From an uncultured bacterium (GTDB lineage: Bacteria > Verrucomicrobiota > Kiritimatiellia > CAIKKV01 > CAITUY01), in assembly GCA_903908715.1 (NCBI GenBank), contig CAIVSY010000106.1:1-64000 (forward strand): a DNA stretch of 64,000 nucleotides, given 5' to 3'. Below, piece by piece: positions 26,273 through 36,541 of the stretch (the stretch's first letter is position 1; each line of letters opens with the position of its first letter). The notes beneath the pieces were generated by a model. That model worked only from the letters and a program-made list of their open reading frames with translations. It was not told the DNA's origin and made no database searches. The position numbers were made by a program, and so were the translations under genes.

Positions 26273-27565
26273 CTAACAATTCGTCCCTTGCCACAGCCGA
26301 TCATACAACTGGTCACACCGCCCGCTCAGCCGGGCAAGGTTCGCCCCGGCCTGCGGATCGCCGCCGGCATGCGCCATCATCAACCGCCCCTCTTCCTCAC
26401 AAAGCTCATCATGAAGCGGAAGGATTTCACGACTCAGGAAAAGCGCGTACTTGACCAACCGGTAAGCACCGCGCGGACGCACCGTATCGCCCGGCAAGTC
26501 CTCGACCGCCACCGACCAACCGCCGCGTATGGAATCGAGTAACTTCTCCCGGCAGGGCGCGAACGCAATTGTGTAGTACCAACCGAAAAGGTCGTTGTGG
26601 CACCCGTGCGCGTCGCTCGCTCCCACCACAGGCACGGCACGCCCCCGGGCAATCTGTTCGGTATACCAGGCGGACTGCAACTGGTTCGATTCAAGCTGGC
26701 TTCTCCAGTAACCGCCAATCAGCTCGAAGGCATCGAACGGGCGTTCCTGGAACAACCAGTCATTCAAGGCCTCGGCTACGTTGTAGGTGCAGGCGTGAAT
26801 CCAGTGCGGATGACAGAAAACCGAAAGCCCCCCTGCCTCGCGGATCTTCGCCAACGTCCAGAGGCAGCCTGCCGCATGGCCGGGAACCACGCCTGGGGGC
26901 AGCCTGCCGGCCAGCGCGGCGGCCAGTGTCCGCACCTCCCGCTTGTAGCGCGCGGTCCGGAACTGCTCGTTTACACTGAAGCGCCCGCCGAAGTTGATCA
27001 TGTGCACCGGCACGTCCGGCGGATGCACCTCCTCGCCGGGATACATCGTGAGATCATGTCGTACACCGGCAAACGCCTCAATTGCCTCAAGGGATGGCGC
27101 GTAGCGATGATGATCGGTCACCGCCATGAAATCCAGGCCGATCCTGCGGCACGCAGCGGCCACATAGGCCGGCGATTCCCCCCCGTCGGAGTGCGAGGAA
27201 TGCATGTGCGTGTCGCCCTTGCACGGTCGGCGTGCGAAGAGGTCGGGCCGTAGCGAGTACACGCGCAACTCGATGGGTGGCCCCCCGTCTTTGGGAGAGG
27301 TAATCCGCAGGCAATGCTCCTGCTCGCCGGGAAAACGGCTGCGGATACGCAACATCCCATCCCGGCCCGGCTTGAACTGCCGATCAAGAATGCAGGGCGA
27401 GGAGTTTCCAGGCAGTGGGCCGTCCATCAGGTAATGCTCCACCCGATAGGCCTTGCCCGCGGCAAAACGGACGTGACCGAAAAGGGGACGCACAGTAAGT
27501 ACAGCCTCTTCGTCCGCCCGTAACACCCTCGGCGTCACGTCATAATGCCGGATCTCACTCTTCAT
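26273..27565 (-). CDS. PHP-domain metallohydrolase, CehA/McbA type
   Basis: A 430-residue protein with a beta-rich N-terminal region (1-110) and a PHP domain bearing the expected metal ligands: His120 and His122 in GDTHMHSSHSDG, the VTDHH motif at 149-153, a Glu pair at 178-179, HPH near 250 and a late SDAHG. CehA/McbA relatives hydrolyse phosphate or carbamate esters; other PHP proteins are phosphoesterases. The substrate is unknown. It lies 70 bp after GH94 and shares its strand, so it is likely part of the same transcript. AGAGGA precedes the start. Confidence 0.8.
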   Translation of the reverse strand: MKSEIRHYDVTPRVLRADEEAVLTVRPLFGHVRFAAGKAYRVEHYLMDGPLPGNSSPCILDRQFKPGRDGMLRIRSRFPGEQEHCLRITSPKDGGPPIELRVYSLRPDLFARRPCKGDTHMHSSHSDGGESPAYVAAACRRIGLDFMAVTDHHRYAPSLEAIEAFAGVRHDLTMYPGEEVHPPDVPVHMINFGGRFSVNEQFRTARYKREVRTLAAALAGRLPPGVVPGHAAGCLWTLAKIREAGGLSVFCHPHWIHACTYNVAEALNDWLFQERPFDAFELIGGYWRSQLESNQLQSAWYTEQIARGRAVPVVGASDAHGCHNDLFGWYYTIAFAPCREKLLDSIRGGWSVAVEDLPGDTVRPRGAYRLVKYALFLSREILPLHDELCEEEGRLMMAHAGGDPQAGANLARLSGRCDQLYDRLWQGTNC

Positions 27566-27635
27566 CCATGTTCCTCTCGCTGAAGGTACCCATGCGGTTC
27601 CCGGTTCCAGACCGCCAACCGCAACCCCCTTTTAC

Positions 27636-30077
27636 CTATCCGAGGGTTACCACCACCTTCACGGTATCCTTGCCCTTCGGCGGCGGGATCACATTCCCTT
27701 TGACCGGAACGCCGTCCACTGTCAAGGCCGCCACACCCTTGCATACACTCCGCGGATTGTTCACTGTGATCTCATAACGGACGCCGCGGAACACCCTGCT
27801 GACCGTGAATCCCTTCCACGCTTTCGGGATGCACGGATCCACGCGCAACCCCGCGTAATCCGGCTGGATCCCCAGGATCCCCTGGCTGGCCGCCACAAAC
27901 GTCCACGCCGCCGTTCCGGTTAGCCAACTATTCTTGGCCTCGCCGAAACACGGGGCATCCTTCCCGGCGATCATCTGCGCGTAGACATACGGCTCGCTCC
28001 GGTAGGTCTCGATCTGGCTCTCCTTGGCCGACGGGCATATGCTGAGGTAATACTCCAGCGCCCGTTCGCCGTCGCCCAACAGGCACCACGCCAGATGGAT
28101 CCAGGTGTTGTTGTGGCAGAAGATGCCACCATTCTCCTTCACCCCTGGCGGATAGGATGTGACCTCGCCAAGCTCCAGTTGGTAGGTGCTGTATGCGGGC
28201 TGCTGCAAAACGATGCCGTTCGGAGTGTAAAGGTACCGGTGCACGCTCTCCATCGCCTGCCGCGCCCGGCCATTATCGGTTCCGGCTCCGCCCAGCACGC
28301 ACCATCCCTGGCTTTCGATGAAGATCTTCCCTTCCTCGTTGTCATTGGAGCCGACAGGCTTGCCGGCCGCGTCGTAGGCACGCCGGTACCATTCCCCATC
28401 CCATGCCGTGGCCTCAACAGCCTTGAGGATATCCGCATAATGCCCTTCCATCCGCCGCGCATCGGATTCCTGCCCTTTCGCCCGGTACATGGCGGCCATC
28501 TCGCGGCTCGCATAGAGGAAAAGGCCGGCAATCATAACCGATTCGGCAATCGAATCCTTGACGTCACCCGCGGTCTGAAAAGACTCGTTGGGCTCCTTGG
28601 AGAAGCAGTTCAGATTCATGCAGTCATTCCAGTCCGCATGCCCAATCAACGGCAACCCGTGCGGGCCCCGCTTCTTCATGGTATAGGTAATACTCGTCTC
28701 CAGATGGTGCAACAGCGTGGTTCCCGCATCGGGACGATCCGCATACCCCGCAGGGGCGTCAAGGATTGAGAAATCTCCGGTCTCACGGATATACGAGCAG
28801 GCCGACAGCACCAGCCACAGGTGGTCGTCATAGAAGTCGCCACCGATGTCCGCATTGCCCTTCTTGGTCAGCGGCTGATACTGATGAAAGCACGTCCCGT
28901 CCGACAACTGTGTGGCGGCAATATCAAGAATCCGCTCCCTTGCCCGTTCGGGAATCATGTGAACGAAGCCGAGGATATCCTGATTACTGTCCCGGAAACC
29001 CATGCCGCGGCCGATACCGGTCTCGTACATGGAGGCCGACCTGGACAGGTTGAAAGTCGCCATGCACTGATACTGGTTCCAGGTGTTGACCATACGGTTG
29101 GCATGCTCGTCTGGACACCGTGCCTGGAATCGTGAAAGCAGGGTCTCCCAACCCCGCTGCAATTCCGCAAAGGCCCTGTCCACCGACCCGGGCCGGCTGT
29201 ACTTCTCGACAAGTGCACGCCCGACACTCTTGTTCATGACAAACAGACCGTCGAACTTGGGTGCATCCCCCTGCTCCACATAAGCCAGGATAAAACTGAA
29301 CGTCTCTTCCTGACCCGGCGCAAGATCGAGCGTCACCTCGTGAGAGCCGATCGGATTCCAGCCAAAGGCCCGGCTATTAACCGCCTGCGCGCGGAACGGC
29401 ACCCTGGCCTCATGCAGACCCTCGTGAATCCCAACGAATGCGTCACGGCTTGTATCGTATCCGCTGACACTACGCGTACACGCAAACAAGGTGTAGTGGT
29501 TGCGCCGTTCCCGGTATTCGGTCTTGTGATAGATAGCGCTTCCCTCGATTTCGACCTCGCCCAGCGAATAGGTGCGCTGGTAATTGGTCATGTCGTTCAA
29601 GGCCTCAAAGAAACAGAACTCCTGATAGGAATACAGCTTGATCTTCTTGGCCTTGGCCGACTTGTTGCGTACCGTCACCTTCCACAGTTCGCAGTTCTCG
29701 CGGTTGGGCACAAAGAAGAGGCTTTCCACCTCCAAGCCGGCCTTTTCCCCTGTAATCCGGGTGTACCCCATCCCGTGGCGGCACTCATACCGATCCAGTT
29801 GCGCCTTCACAGGCTTCCACCCTGGATTCCAGACTGAACCCGAATCGTTTATGTACAAGTACCTGCCGCCCAGATCGTAAGGAACATTGTTGTAGCGGTA
29901 GCGAGTCAGCCGCCGCAACTTGGCATCCTTCCAGAACGTATATCCACCGGCCGTATTGGTGCAAAGGCCGAAAAAATCGTCCTGTCCGAGGTAGTTGAGC
30001 CACGGCAGGGGCGTATCCGGGCGCTGGATCACGTATTCACGCCGCGCATCGTCAAAGTACCCGTAGGGATTCTTCAT
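27636..30077 (-). CDS. GH94 phosphorylase (cellobiose/chitobiose phosphorylase-like)
   Basis: The 813-residue length matches GH94 disaccharide phosphorylases. The N-terminal beta-sandwich starts with YGYFDDARREYVI, and the alpha/alpha barrel carries GIGRGMGFRDSNQD and the catalytic Asp in HADWNDCMNL. These enzymes split a beta-linked disaccharide with phosphate, releasing an alpha-sugar-1-phosphate and a free sugar, which saves ATP. No signal peptide is present, as expected. The GH20 neighbour makes N,N'-diacetylchitobiose a reasonable substrate, but cellobiose-like specificity is equally compatible. AAAGGA lies before the ATG. Confidence 0.92.
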   Translation of the reverse strand: MKNPYGYFDDARREYVIQRPDTPLPWLNYLGQDDFFGLCTNTAGGYTFWKDAKLRRLTRYRYNNVPYDLGGRYLYINDSGSVWNPGWKPVKAQLDRYECRHGMGYTRITGEKAGLEVESLFFVPNRENCELWKVTVRNKSAKAKKIKLYSYQEFCFFEALNDMTNYQRTYSLGEVEIEGSAIYHKTEYRERRNHYTLFACTRSVSGYDTSRDAFVGIHEGLHEARVPFRAQAVNSRAFGWNPIGSHEVTLDLAPGQEETFSFILAYVEQGDAPKFDGLFVMNKSVGRALVEKYSRPGSVDRAFAELQRGWETLLSRFQARCPDEHANRMVNTWNQYQCMATFNLSRSASMYETGIGRGMGFRDSNQDILGFVHMIPERARERILDIAATQLSDGTCFHQYQPLTKKGNADIGGDFYDDHLWLVLSACSYIRETGDFSILDAPAGYADRPDAGTTLLHHLETSITYTMKKRGPHGLPLIGHADWNDCMNLNCFSKEPNESFQTAGDVKDSIAESVMIAGLFLYASREMAAMYRAKGQESDARRMEGHYADILKAVEATAWDGEWYRRAYDAAGKPVGSNDNEEGKIFIESQGWCVLGGAGTDNGRARQAMESVHRYLYTPNGIVLQQPAYSTYQLELGEVTSYPPGVKENGGIFCHNNTWIHLAWCLLGDGERALEYYLSICPSAKESQIETYRSEPYVYAQMIAGKDAPCFGEAKNSWLTGTAAWTFVAASQGILGIQPDYAGLRVDPCIPKAWKGFTVSRVFRGVRYEITVNNPRSVCKGVAALTVDGVPVKGNVIPPPKGKDTVKVVVTLG

Positions 30078-30222
30078 TCCATCTTCCTTTCACATAGACC
30101 GTCGTCCGGTTCCCATTTCCTTCCTCTATCCCATCCACACACGCCGGGATCGTTGCGCATCCGGATCATGGCCGTGGATTCATTATCACATCCGGGCTGT
30201 CGTATCCACAGCCAACAGAACT

Positions 30223-32721
30223 TCAGTCGATTTCAGTCGCGATCCTACATCGTTGTCCCTGCCCGTTTGTCTGCCACTCATATATGGATCGTGGATTCGC
30301 CGTCGGTCGCGCCGGCAGCCCGCCTGGCGGCGCCGGCCTGGCCCGGTTCTCCTTATTCACAAGAACGTCGGCCACACCATCGACAATTCGCCCGTTTCCG
30401 CCATAAACAACATTCCCGACAAGCTCAAAACCGACACAATCGGGAGTGCGCAGGAATAACATGGGTAAATGTGTTCCTCCCAGCACAAAAACATTGTTCC
30501 GGAGAATGGCATCAAAGAAACCGCCATCCGCATAGAACCCGACACCGTCCTTCACCACAAACCGGTTGTGAAGAAAGAGCCAGTTCTCACTCACACCACG
30601 GGCGTAGACTCCGGCCTTGTCGGATTCAACATCACAGTTGTACACCACATTCCGGGGGCCGTTGGGCCCATGCGTTTCATCCATGGAGGGAGTTGAGTAC
30701 ATTCCATACCCGTAGCTTCCGTAAGGCCCCGTGGGACCAACCCGGCAGTTCTCAAAAAGGTTCTCGGTTGACCAACCGGCATGCCACTGGGCGTCGCTCC
30801 CTTCAAAGACAGAGTTTCGGATGACATTGCCCTGTGCCCCGAATTGCACTTGGGGGGCATGCCTGAATCTGCGGCACACCACATTCTCCATCAGGCAGTC
30901 CCATGAGCATGTGAACCCACCGTATGCGCCCCAGTTGACGTTGGCCTTATGGATCCGGAAGTCAAACCCGTCAAACTCACAATCCCGGACCTCACACCAC
31001 TTGGCCTCCTGCAGGTGGATAGCCGAGCAACCGCTCTGGATCACATTGACTCGCCGGGCCCAGCAGTTCCAGGCCCAATGCGAATTGACAGTGTGGAAGG
31101 GCATCCGGCACATGTGCTCGATGGTCAGATCCTCAATCCCGCACCGCTCCACGGGCTGGATGAGCCGTATGTAGGATCCGTCAACCACGGGGAAATCGAT
31201 ACGCAACGGCTGGGACAGGACCAGAGTGCTCCCCTCGACAGCCTTGACCTCATATGCGTTGATCCGGACTCCCCACCCGATGGACTCCTTGTGACCGGTC
31301 AATGCTTCCCACCGGGGCGTTGATGGCGCGCGGATATAGAATTTGTCGCCGCGGCCAATCCCACTGGCATCCCTGAGAGTCAGTCTTGTATCGCCGCGCT
31401 TGCCATCTTCCGCAAGCAGCCGGTCCTGCCCATCAGGCGCCATGTTCCCCGACCACGTGAACACAGAGGCCTCAGGCCATGTTTTCGGGAACTGTGCCTC
31501 TGTGTGTACGATACTGTACCGGAAAACAAGGCGGGTGCGCTCGCGGCCAGCCCCCCGAATCACAACCCCGCTATGTCGGATCACCACCGGATCATTCAGA
31601 TAGAAGGTTCCCGGATCAATCCGGATTGCACCGCCGCCCTTGGCCGCCACCTGCTCGCAGGCCAGGGCCAGCATACCTGAAATATTCGTTTTAGGTTTCG
31701 CGCCTAGATCCTTCAATTCCAATACCACAGGCACATCGGGAATACCTCCTTGGACGCCTACGTTCTGCCAGTTTGGATACACAATCCCATCCGGTCCGGG
31801 TACATCAGCCGGCGTCATCCGGTTCGTCTCCCCCGCCCGGATCTTATACTGGCTGGGCCACGGAGGAATCGCCATACGGACCGGTTCTCCCGACATACTT
31901 CCGCCCTCGTAGTAGCGAGGCACCGCTTGCCCGACCCGCGCAGCCTCTTCGGCAGGAGGCACTGCATCCGGCGATATCGCCTGATGCAGTTTTTCCAGGC
32001 CGGCACGAGCAAACGCCACATCCGATACCCAGGTCGCATCGTCCGCGAAAATCAGATGTCCCCACTTACGAGGATTCAACACAATCCCTCCGGGGATCGG
32101 CACCCAGGCTGATTGCCGCATCGTATCAAAGTCGTAGGCGCCGGGATAATCGGCCCGCATAAGGTTTAAGCCCCAAACATCTGCCGGTCGAGGTGCCGGA
32201 ACGTTTAAACCCGACCAGGGGATCCGGACATCCGCCTGCCATCCGCCGGCTGTATTGGTGACCGCAGTAACAAGCCCTTCCACATTAAACTTCGGATCAA
32301 CGCCCCGCGCATCGTTAACCACTCCGCCGGCCGTCACTTGCACCATGAACACATTGCTGAATGCATGCGTATGACCAGGATCAATCCAGACATAGACGCT
32401 ATCATCCTTCCACAACTTTGAACTGTCCCGACCCTCCTGCTGAGCCAAAACCGCCCGATCCTCACAGTGGAACACAATACGAAGGCCATCGGCATACGTC
32501 TCAACGGAGACTTTCGTTCTTTCCTGCGGCGGGACCATGCTGTCGATAATCCGGAATTCCGGCACAACGGCACCCTTGCCCCGGCCAATTGTCAGGATCC
32601 CAGCCGCATTACCGGGGGACGGAATTTCGGGCCGTGCAACGCCGGGGGGCATAGTCTTGCACCCAGCAAGGAAAGCCATAATCCCGAGAATCGAAACGAC
32701 AACCTTCAGTGTTCTCTTCAT
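30223..32721 (-). CDS. lipoprotein with CBM9-like domain and pectate-lyase-like beta-helix
   Basis: The 832-residue protein has a lipoprotein signal with lipidation Cys21 (AFLAGC). A CBM9/DOMON-like sugar-binding domain follows (about 45-240, with KLWKDDSVYVWIDPGHTH) and then a right-handed beta-helix from about 350 on, opening GGAIRIDPGTFYL as in pectate-lyase-type proteins. It is inferred to sit on a membrane facing the periplasm or the cell surface, where it may bind or cleave polysaccharide. The helix family holds lyases, epimerases and hydrolases; catalytic residues cannot be chosen by eye. The CBM9-like domain is a close relative of both domains in the protein encoded at 37398-38861. 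Confidence 0.8.
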   Translation of the reverse strand: MKRTLKVVVSILGIMAFLAGCKTMPPGVARPEIPSPGNAAGILTIGRGKGAVVPEFRIIDSMVPPQERTKVSVETYADGLRIVFHCEDRAVLAQQEGRDSSKLWKDDSVYVWIDPGHTHAFSNVFMVQVTAGGVVNDARGVDPKFNVEGLVTAVTNTAGGWQADVRIPWSGLNVPAPRPADVWGLNLMRADYPGAYDFDTMRQSAWVPIPGGIVLNPRKWGHLIFADDATWVSDVAFARAGLEKLHQAISPDAVPPAEEAARVGQAVPRYYEGGSMSGEPVRMAIPPWPSQYKIRAGETNRMTPADVPGPDGIVYPNWQNVGVQGGIPDVPVVLELKDLGAKPKTNISGMLALACEQVAAKGGGAIRIDPGTFYLNDPVVIRHSGVVIRGAGRERTRLVFRYSIVHTEAQFPKTWPEASVFTWSGNMAPDGQDRLLAEDGKRGDTRLTLRDASGIGRGDKFYIRAPSTPRWEALTGHKESIGWGVRINAYEVKAVEGSTLVLSQPLRIDFPVVDGSYIRLIQPVERCGIEDLTIEHMCRMPFHTVNSHWAWNCWARRVNVIQSGCSAIHLQEAKWCEVRDCEFDGFDFRIHKANVNWGAYGGFTCSWDCLMENVVCRRFRHAPQVQFGAQGNVIRNSVFEGSDAQWHAGWSTENLFENCRVGPTGPYGSYGYGMYSTPSMDETHGPNGPRNVVYNCDVESDKAGVYARGVSENWLFLHNRFVVKDGVGFYADGGFFDAILRNNVFVLGGTHLPMLFLRTPDCVGFELVGNVVYGGNGRIVDGVADVLVNKENRARPAPPGGLPARPTANPRSIYEWQTNGQGQRCRIATEID

Positions 32722-32926
32722 AGATCATTCCCTCGAAACACCTCTCATCGCCACAATATGTGATAACTGGCATCAAAATGAATACCATTGCAAGATCAGG
32801 CCCGATATCCATCTCCTGAAAAATCGATGAATCACACACTGATCCCGGCATTGTCCAGCATGTATTGCTACCACCGGTTCGATTCGACCCTGTACAGCCC
32901 GTATTGCAGACCGAGACGGTGGCGCA

Positions 32927-35284
32927 CTACCTGCGAACACCAATCAGCGCCACCATTTCATACCCGCCAAGGGCTATTTCCAAGTCACTTGCATCCATCG
33001 TGACAGGTACGGGATCAGATTTACCGAGTCGGAGCACTTGCCATTCGAGCATGGATTCCGTCTGCGGCAACTCGAGCTTTACAGCCACATCCCGTCCCAC
33101 TTCGTTCAACAGCAGGACGAGCGATTCGCCATCGGGTGAGCGCCACACCGTGTTGCGGACTGCTGGACGATCAATTAGCACAGGCCGCTCCTTCATCGCC
33201 CAGTTTGCGGGAATCATGACTTTCAGGCGTTCGTCCTGCATAAGGTCCAAAGGCGCTTCCATCTGTCCAAAATGAAGAAACTTTCGAATTTGCGAACGCA
33301 ATCTTGCCAGGTTGCGCACATATGAAACCGCTTGCGGGAAATTGAGGATTTCATCTGTCATCCACCCCAATTGTCCGCCAAACAGCATCTGTTCCCCCTG
33401 AATCAGCACCAACCACTGCATATCAGCCATGGTTTCCACAGGAGTGGAACGGCCCATGACCGTAGTATAACCGCTATAGATAGCCGGATGTAACGGGACA
33501 TAGTCCTCAAGCGGAGGCACAAAGGTCATGTAAAGGTCAATCCGGTCAAGATAAGCATCCGCCATCAATTCACTGGATACAAAGCGGCGCGGATTTTCCC
33601 GGATGATCGGTGCAAGGTCACCCAGGAGCTGGTCATATCCCTTCCACCAGTGTTCTCCCCCACCTGGCGGATGCATATGGCCAGCGTGATAGCACAAGGA
33701 AGGCGGCATGGATGTGATCTGGTCAAAATACACCCCATCCACACCGTAGTCGCGCCACAACATTCTCGCCGTCGCCACCCATTGCTGCCGGCACCAGGGC
33801 TCGCCAGGACATAGCGCAAGAGGCCAGTCATCCCGGAAGGTATATTGCTCCATATACGGCTGCCCCTTGTCTCCGATGCTGGCATGCGTCCGCTCGCTCT
33901 CGAATGTTGGCCGATCCCGATAAAGCAATCGCCCCTGGCAGTAAGGCATCAAAACAATCCCTTCGTCCTGCAATCTCCTGACGACATCCGCAAACCCATC
34001 CACCGGCGGGTTATGGTCAGGGAATCGCGTGTGCCAATTGAAGGCATGCCAATGATACCAGTGTACTCCAAATGGCATCTGGAAAGTGTCCTGAAGCCGG
34101 TCAACCGCCTCCTGAAAATCTGTCGCCGGTGCAGGCTCCGAAGACCATGGCGGAAATCCGTACTTGCAGAACCAGAGATCGATCCCTGCCAACGCCGCTG
34201 AAGCATCCTTCCGGTCCGCCAAACGACCGCGCCTGCACCAGCGCTGCTGGGTCGCCCACTCCCGATGAATGCGTGCAGCATCATACCAACTTCCGGTAAA
34301 CCCCTTGAGCACGACCGGATAGGGACAAATCCACTCATTCGTCATGATCGGCCAGTGATGACAGCGCAACTGCATGGCAGGCGAAAGATTGGCAGCCAGA
34401 CGTGCCGACAAGGGAGTCCGTACAGCAGGCGCAGGCGTACGCTTGCCCTCCTGCAGAAAGCGCTTATCCGCACCCATGGGCGCCGGTTCGCCGCCCTGCA
34501 CGTACTGCATATCTATTCCGGTGTGGCTTGAATTGGGGTCAAGAATACCAATGTAGAGCCCATTGTCCTGATGCAGCCAGGCTGTCATCTGGCACCAATT
34601 GGCATGGGATGGATACTGACCGCAATACGAGGTCATATCCTCCAACGGATTGCTCCGCAAAACGCCCCACGTCTCGGGATACAGCAACGCATCCTCGCCC
34701 GGATTCGCGCGATCACCCAGTCCGCGAATTCTGGGGAAACTGAAGCGCTTAAGAGCCCATCCATCAGGCAGAGAAACCCGGCTCCTGAACTCCAGCCGGT
34801 CTCTTTCGCCACCGGCGATGCTGACTACGACAGTCCCTGTCCCGCCCGGAACCGGGATCGGCCATTTGAGGATCACATTGCCGCGGTTCGTGAAAATATC
34901 CGGAGCGGGAAGCGCATCACAGTCGATCGCAAGATCAGAACAATATTCATCGCGGTTTGCGAACCACTCGTGTCCCTCGTATTTTACTGACGGAATCTTG
35001 ATCGGTGGCAACGGGTCCTTGTAGGTGACATTCCGCATAATTCCCATTTGCCATAAACCCACGGGCACACTCTGGGCGGAAAGAAACTCATACCCTGAAT
35101 CCAGGCTGCGAACCGATACAACTCGCGCCCGATCATCCAGGTCGAGGGAAAGCGTCTTGCAGCAAATGCCGACCATGGGAACAAGGCTACAAGCAAAATG
35201 CTCGCAGCGACGGGCATATACCCTCAGGCTATTCAATGCTCCCTGATAAACCCGGGAACACAGGTTTACATCTAAACCCTTCAA
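32927..35284 (-). CDS. DUF6259-like putative glycoside hydrolase
   Basis: A large TIM-barrel protein with an N-terminal beta-sandwich (LDLDDRARVVSVRSL onward) and a barrel holding DGVYFDQIT, whose Asp (about residue 521) is the likely nucleophile, and FVSSELMAD downstream as a possible acid/base. This pattern is that of DUF6259, which resembles alpha-glycosidase clans. The start is uncertain: TTG 35284 has AAGGAG five bases upstream and gives 785 residues. GTG 35332 is longer without a site, and ATG 35176 would start nearer the first conserved strand but also lacks one. No clear signal peptide is visible. The two flanking gaps of about 200 bp suggest its own promoter. Confidence 0.65.
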   Translation of the reverse strand: MKGLDVNLCSRVYQGALNSLRVYARRCEHFACSLVPMVGICCKTLSLDLDDRARVVSVRSLDSGYEFLSAQSVPVGLWQMGIMRNVTYKDPLPPIKIPSVKYEGHEWFANRDEYCSDLAIDCDALPAPDIFTNRGNVILKWPIPVPGGTGTVVVSIAGGERDRLEFRSRVSLPDGWALKRFSFPRIRGLGDRANPGEDALLYPETWGVLRSNPLEDMTSYCGQYPSHANWCQMTAWLHQDNGLYIGILDPNSSHTGIDMQYVQGGEPAPMGADKRFLQEGKRTPAPAVRTPLSARLAANLSPAMQLRCHHWPIMTNEWICPYPVVLKGFTGSWYDAARIHREWATQQRWCRRGRLADRKDASAALAGIDLWFCKYGFPPWSSEPAPATDFQEAVDRLQDTFQMPFGVHWYHWHAFNWHTRFPDHNPPVDGFADVVRRLQDEGIVLMPYCQGRLLYRDRPTFESERTHASIGDKGQPYMEQYTFRDDWPLALCPGEPWCRQQWVATARMLWRDYGVDGVYFDQITSMPPSLCYHAGHMHPPGGGEHWWKGYDQLLGDLAPIIRENPRRFVSSELMADAYLDRIDLYMTFVPPLEDYVPLHPAIYSGYTTVMGRSTPVETMADMQWLVLIQGEQMLFGGQLGWMTDEILNFPQAVSYVRNLARLRSQIRKFLHFGQMEAPLDLMQDERLKVMIPANWAMKERPVLIDRPAVRNTVWRSPDGESLVLLLNEVGRDVAVKLELPQTESMLEWQVLRLGKSDPVPVTMDASDLEIALGGYEMVALIGVRR

Positions 35285-35506
35285 ATCGTTCTCCTTGCCG
35301 CGTGGCGTCTCACGTTCCCCGTTTTCCTGCACTCCAATAAGGCATCATCACGGATTACGCCATCGGCACAATATCCCACCGGAAGCTCGATGCATAAATC
35401 AAACGGGAAGAAAGGGAATACTATTCAATAGCCCCTGGCTCAGCCAAGTTCATTTTTGGAAACTAGCGGGCACGGAAACAACAGTCCAGACAAGAACAGC
35501 CGTGGT

Positions 35507-36541
35507 TTATGTCATGCGACTCAACCGTACCTCGTCGATCTCCCATTGCAGCGGCTCGCCGGCAATGAAGCGGCGGACATTCTCAAGCGCATACCGTTCA
35601 TTCCGCCCGAATCCGGGATTGTTGAACCGGTTGGCCGGTCCGACATGACAGGTCAGAATGCAGTTCGGAAGCTGGCGGACCGGGTGATCGGCGTCGAGCT
35701 GATCCGGATCCAGCACATCCAGCCCTGCGCGCAAACGCCCTTTAAGAAGTTCATCAAAAAGGGCATCCTGATCCAGAATCTCTCCGCGGGCTGTGTTGAT
35801 GACCAGGCCACCGTCCGGGAGCCGCGCCAGCAATTCCCGTGTTACCGACTTATAAGTCTCGCGGGTGTGCGCGGCACAGACGACCAGGGCGTCTATCCCG
35901 TCAAACAACGCTTCAAGACTTGTCACCCTGCGTACATCGTCCGGCCAGGGCGATGCATAGGGATCGTAGCCGCTCAGCACGAATCCCATTCCCCGGGCCA
36001 TGGGGAGGAAGGCGCGGCCGGCAAAACCGAGCCCGTAGACTCCGACCCGCAGCCCCTCCGGCTGCCCGCCCCACACGCGATCCATGCACGGGCAGTCGGA
36101 TCCGAGCCGCCAGCGCTTCGCGCGGACTTCCAGGATCTGCGCGGGAAGATCCCGCAGCAGGGCCATGATCAGGGTCATGGACAAGTAAGCCAGCCCATAG
36201 CCCGGCGAATCGCCCCAGTTGGTTACCTTCAAGCCGCCGCGTAGCAGCTCGGCCGACACGATGCCGCGCACACCCCCGTGGAGGCAGCAGATATAGCGAA
36301 GGCGACCCAGCCCCTTGACCAGTGCCTCGTCGGTCACCGGGGCGGCATAGCTGATCAGGATCTCATGCTCGCGCACCAGGCGGAGAGCCTCCTCCTGCGG
36401 GGTGCCGGCCGGGGCGACCGTCACATCGCCAAGGCTGCGGAGCGCCTCGAGGAACCGTTGCGGCTTTCCCTCTGCGAAATAGACATTGCGCCATTCCCAG
36501 GACTCATCGCCCGCCTGGAAGAACAGGATCCTCGGCTTCAT
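35507..36541 (-). CDS. D-isomer-specific 2-hydroxyacid dehydrogenase
   Basis: The 344-residue protein has the NAD-binding motif GVYGLGFAGRA, the arginine-bearing NTARGEILD segment and a C-terminal HVGP carrying the catalytic His. The family, which includes SerA- and glyoxylate-reductase-like enzymes, interconverts 2-hydroxy and 2-oxo acids. In this locus it could act on a sugar-derived hydroxy acid. Its start codon overlaps the preceding isomerase's stop (ATGA), so translation is probably coupled. The substrate is unknown. Confidence 0.88.
   Translation of the reverse strand: MKPRILFFQAGDESWEWRNVYFAEGKPQRFLEALRSLGDVTVAPAGTPQEEALRLVREHEILISYAAPVTDEALVKGLGRLRYICCLHGGVRGIVSAELLRGGLKVTNWGDSPGYGLAYLSMTLIMALLRDLPAQILEVRAKRWRLGSDCPCMDRVWGGQPEGLRVGVYGLGFAGRAFLPMARGMGFVLSGYDPYASPWPDDVRRVTSLEALFDGIDALVVCAAHTRETYKSVTRELLARLPDGGLVINTARGEILDQDALFDELLKGRLRAGLDVLDPDQLDADHPVRQLPNCILTCHVGPANRFNNPGFGRNERYALENVRRFIAGEPLQWEIDEVRLSRMT

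Noticed and set aside
35421-35431. 11-base palindrome CTATTCAATAG upstream of the DUF6259-like gene
   Set aside because: Too short and without a promoter in a clear position to call an operator.
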